From assembly GCF_025698545.1 (NCBI RefSeq), contig NC_068576.1, positions 57,324,094-57,388,093 on the forward strand: a DNA stretch of 64,000 bases. The letters run 5' to 3'. The notes below the pieces were generated by a model. It searched no databases, was not told the DNA's origin, and worked only from the letters and a program-made list of their open reading frames with translations. The translations under genes and the position numbers were made by a program. The stretch is from Gossypium raimondii. Its lineage: Eukaryota > Streptophyta > Magnoliopsida > Malvales > Malvaceae. Positions within the stretch are counted from its first letter, which is position 1, and the number at the start of each line of letters is the position of its first letter. Below, piece after piece: positions 61,981-64,000 of this stretch.

Positions 61981-62868
61981 TCATTCCGAGATGTAATGCT
62001 TGCTCAGTTGCCTAAAAGTTTGCCACCCAAGAGGGAGGTAGACCACAAAATCGAGTTAGCGTCCAATGTGGTGCCGCCAGCAATGGCCCCCTATCATATG
62101 TCTCAGCCAAAATTAGAAGAGTTTCAGAAACAATTGAAGGAACTTTTGGATACGGTATTCATTAAACCATCTAAATCCCCATATGGTGCGCTAGTGTTAT
62201 TCCAAAAGAATCATGATAGGTCCTTGAGAATGTGCATCGATTATCGAACTCTAAACAAAATCACTGTGAAAAATAGGTATTTTATTCCTCTTATTGCAGA
62301 TTTGTTTGATCAGTTTGGTAGTGCAAGATGGTTTACCAAGTTAGATCTGAGATTGTGGTATCATCAAGTTCGGATAGCCGAAAGGGATGAACCAAAGACA
62401 GCTTGTGTGACACGGTACGGTTCGTATGAGTTCCTTGTGATGCCTTTCGGACTCACGAATACCCCAGCTACATTCTGCACCCTAATGAATAAGGTACTTC
62501 AACCATTTCTTGATCGTTTTGTGGTTGTTTACCTTGATGATATTGTGGTGTATAGCAAGTCTCTTGAAGAGCACATGAAACACTTGAGGGAGGTGTTCCA
62601 AACTTTGAGGGAAAATGAGTTGTTCGTCAATGAGGAGAAATGTTCGTTTACCCAACAAGAGGTGTCATTCCTAGGCCACATTGTGGGAGGTGGTAAGATC
62701 CGAATGGATAAGAGCAAGGTTCGAGCCATCTCAGAGTGGGAGCCTCCAACCAAGGTAACAGAGTTGAGATCTTTCATTGGGTTGGCAAATTACTATCGCC
62801 GCTTTGTCGAAGGCTACTCTAGAATTACCACTCCCTTGACGGACATGTTGAAAAAGGGGAAGGTATGA
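61981..62868 (+). pseudogene. Reverse transcriptase region of the Gypsy element
   Basis: Open from 61981 to a stop at 62866. Reverse transcriptase blocks occur in order: [67 protein letters not shown], the catalytic [11 protein letters not shown] (YLDD at 62530-62541) and [11 protein letters not shown]. The catalytic aspartates are intact, but this segment is cut off from its neighbours by stops on both sides. Confidence 0.92.
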
Positions 62869-63540
62869 GATTGGAATTCAGAATGTGAGAAGGCCTTTAA
62901 TAAATTGAAGCAAGAAATGATGAGGGAACCCGTACTTGCCTTGCCGGATTTTGTGAAGCTTTGTGAGGTACGTACGGATGCATCAGATTATGCTATTGGG
63001 GGAGTACTGGTGCAAGATGGGCACCCAATTGCTTTCGAGAGTCGAAAGCTTAATGAGACGGAGCATAGATATAGGTCCAAGAGAAAGATATGACTGCGGT
63101 AGTACACTGCTTACGCACATTGAGACATTATTTATTGGGTTCCAGGTTCGTGGTCCTTACCGATAAGGTTGTCAATAGTTATTTTCTAACCTAGAAAAAG
63201 TTGTCTCCCAAGCAGACTCGTTGGCAGGTTTTACTAGCAGAGTTTGATTTTACAATGGAATATAAACCAGGAAGTGCCAACATTGTGGCTGATGCACTCA
63301 GTCGAAAGATGGAATTTGCAGCAATCAGTCAACCTGATGGTTCTTTATTAGAACGCATACAAAAGGGATTGTCCCATTATCCCACGGCCAAAAATTTGAT
63401 TGAGCTTGCCAAAGAAGGAAAAACGAGGATATTTTGGCTTGATGGGGAGCTGTTATACACTCACGGACACTGCCTCTGTGTGCCACATTATGGGAAACTC
63501 CGCAAGGAAGTCATGAAGGAGTGTCATGACTCGAAATAGA
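62869..63540 (+). pseudogene. RNase H region of the Gypsy element
   Basis: DASDYAIGGVLVQDGHPIAF and ESRKLNETEHRY are read up to about 63080. A frameshift (apparent one-base loss near 63080) moves the rest to another frame, with a stop at 63192, then EYKPGSANIVADALSRK, the junction usually seen at the end of RNase H in Gypsy elements. A further stop lies at 63537. Confidence 0.85.
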
Positions 63541-64000
63541 CGGGCCATCCAGGGATGCATCACACTTTGGCCCTTTTGGAGGTCGTTACTACTGGACTCA
63601 CATGGGTGCTGATGTTGAAACCTATGTGAAAACTTGTCTAGTGTGCCAACAAGACAAGGTTGAGTTAAAGACTCCAGCCGGTTTACTTCAACCCTTGCCA
63701 GTTTCGGAAAAGCCATAAGAGAGTTTATCCATGGATTTTATTATTGGTTTGCCTAAGTCTGACGGGTTTGCGAGTATTCTTGTTGTGGTGGACAGGTTTT
63801 CAAAGTATGCGACATTTATTCCGGCGACCAAGAAGTGCCCTGCTGAGGAAGCAGCTCGGTTATTCCTTAGACACGTGGTGAAATATTAGGGAGTGCCACT
63901 GTCTATTATCAGTGATCGAGATGGGCGATTTACAGGCCGGTTCTGGATAGAGTTGTTCAAGTCAATGGGCTTAGATTTGAACTTCTCCACGAGCATGCAT
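63541..64000 (+). pseudogene. Integrase region of the Gypsy element, truncated by window edge
   Basis: Zinc-binding region (GHPGMHHT and, after a second frameshift near 63580, CLVCQQDK), then the catalytic core with SMDFIIGLPKS, ILVVVDRFSKYATFIPATKK and IISDRDGRFTGRFW. Stops at 63716 and 63887 interrupt it. The two visible catalytic aspartates are present; the last acidic residue lies beyond the window. Confidence 0.85.

Larger units (their letters stand above)
59716..64000 (+). mobile_element. Ty3/Gypsy LTR retrotransposon, 5' part, degenerate
   Basis: Order is 5' LTR, primer binding site, gag, protease, reverse transcriptase, RNase H, integrase, the arrangement of the Ty3/Gypsy class. It is cut by the right window edge, so the 3' LTR and target duplication cannot be seen. 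The coding part has eleven in-frame stop codons and two frameshifts, so this copy cannot be autonomous. Confidence 0.93.

Overview
This is a nuclear chromosome segment from a dicot plant. The coding exons are short and separated by GT-AG (occasionally GC-AG) introns, the intergenic DNA is very AT-rich, and every protein belongs to a plant family. The dense fold-back repeats and the general protein sequence suggest a malvid, most likely cotton (Gossypium) or a close relative. The species is my inference; no search was run.

Layout, left to right. The 3' two thirds of an HD-ZIP class IV transcription factor (HDG11/HDG12 type, + strand, 1142-4824) opens the window; its homeodomain lies outside the left edge. 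Next come a calcineurin-like metallophosphoesterase (+, 8455-11961), a BRO1-domain protein with an N-terminal lipidation signal (+, 14504-19424) and a REVEILLE-type SHAQKF MYB clock factor (+, 26780-29017). A plastid-targeted membrane protein resembling EMB2759 (-, 31216-33934), a secreted neprosin-domain protein (+, 43871-46405), a JmjC dioxygenase resembling JMJ20 (-, 47752-51828) and the kinetochore protein SPC25 (+, 55450-58379) follow. The right edge (59716-64000) is the 5' part of a decayed Ty3/Gypsy LTR retrotransposon with an intact-looking 5' LTR and primer binding site.

The genes are independent single-copy-type genes, not a pathway or operon. From memory, the left four include families that also sit close together in two duplicated Arabidopsis chromosome 1 segments (HDG11/HDG12, BRO1-like, RVE7). 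EMB2759 and JMJ20 are near neighbours on Arabidopsis chromosome 5. The window therefore looks like a join of two conserved blocks.

Gaps between genes are filled with fold-back (MITE-like) elements of several families, two LINE relics, a possible solo LTR, simple repeats, and one unusual 2 kb element with about 500 bp inverted arms carrying GCCGCC motifs. Many fold-backs also sit in introns. All eight gene models were joined by hand: each joined reading frame is a multiple of three and ends at a stop. Three introns need GC rather than GT donors to keep the frame. I found no convincing new biological system. The most notable items are the 2 kb inverted-arm element, the three GC-AG introns, a tandem repeat in the SPC25 tail, the transition-like decay of the retroelements, and an exact evening element upstream of the clock gene.
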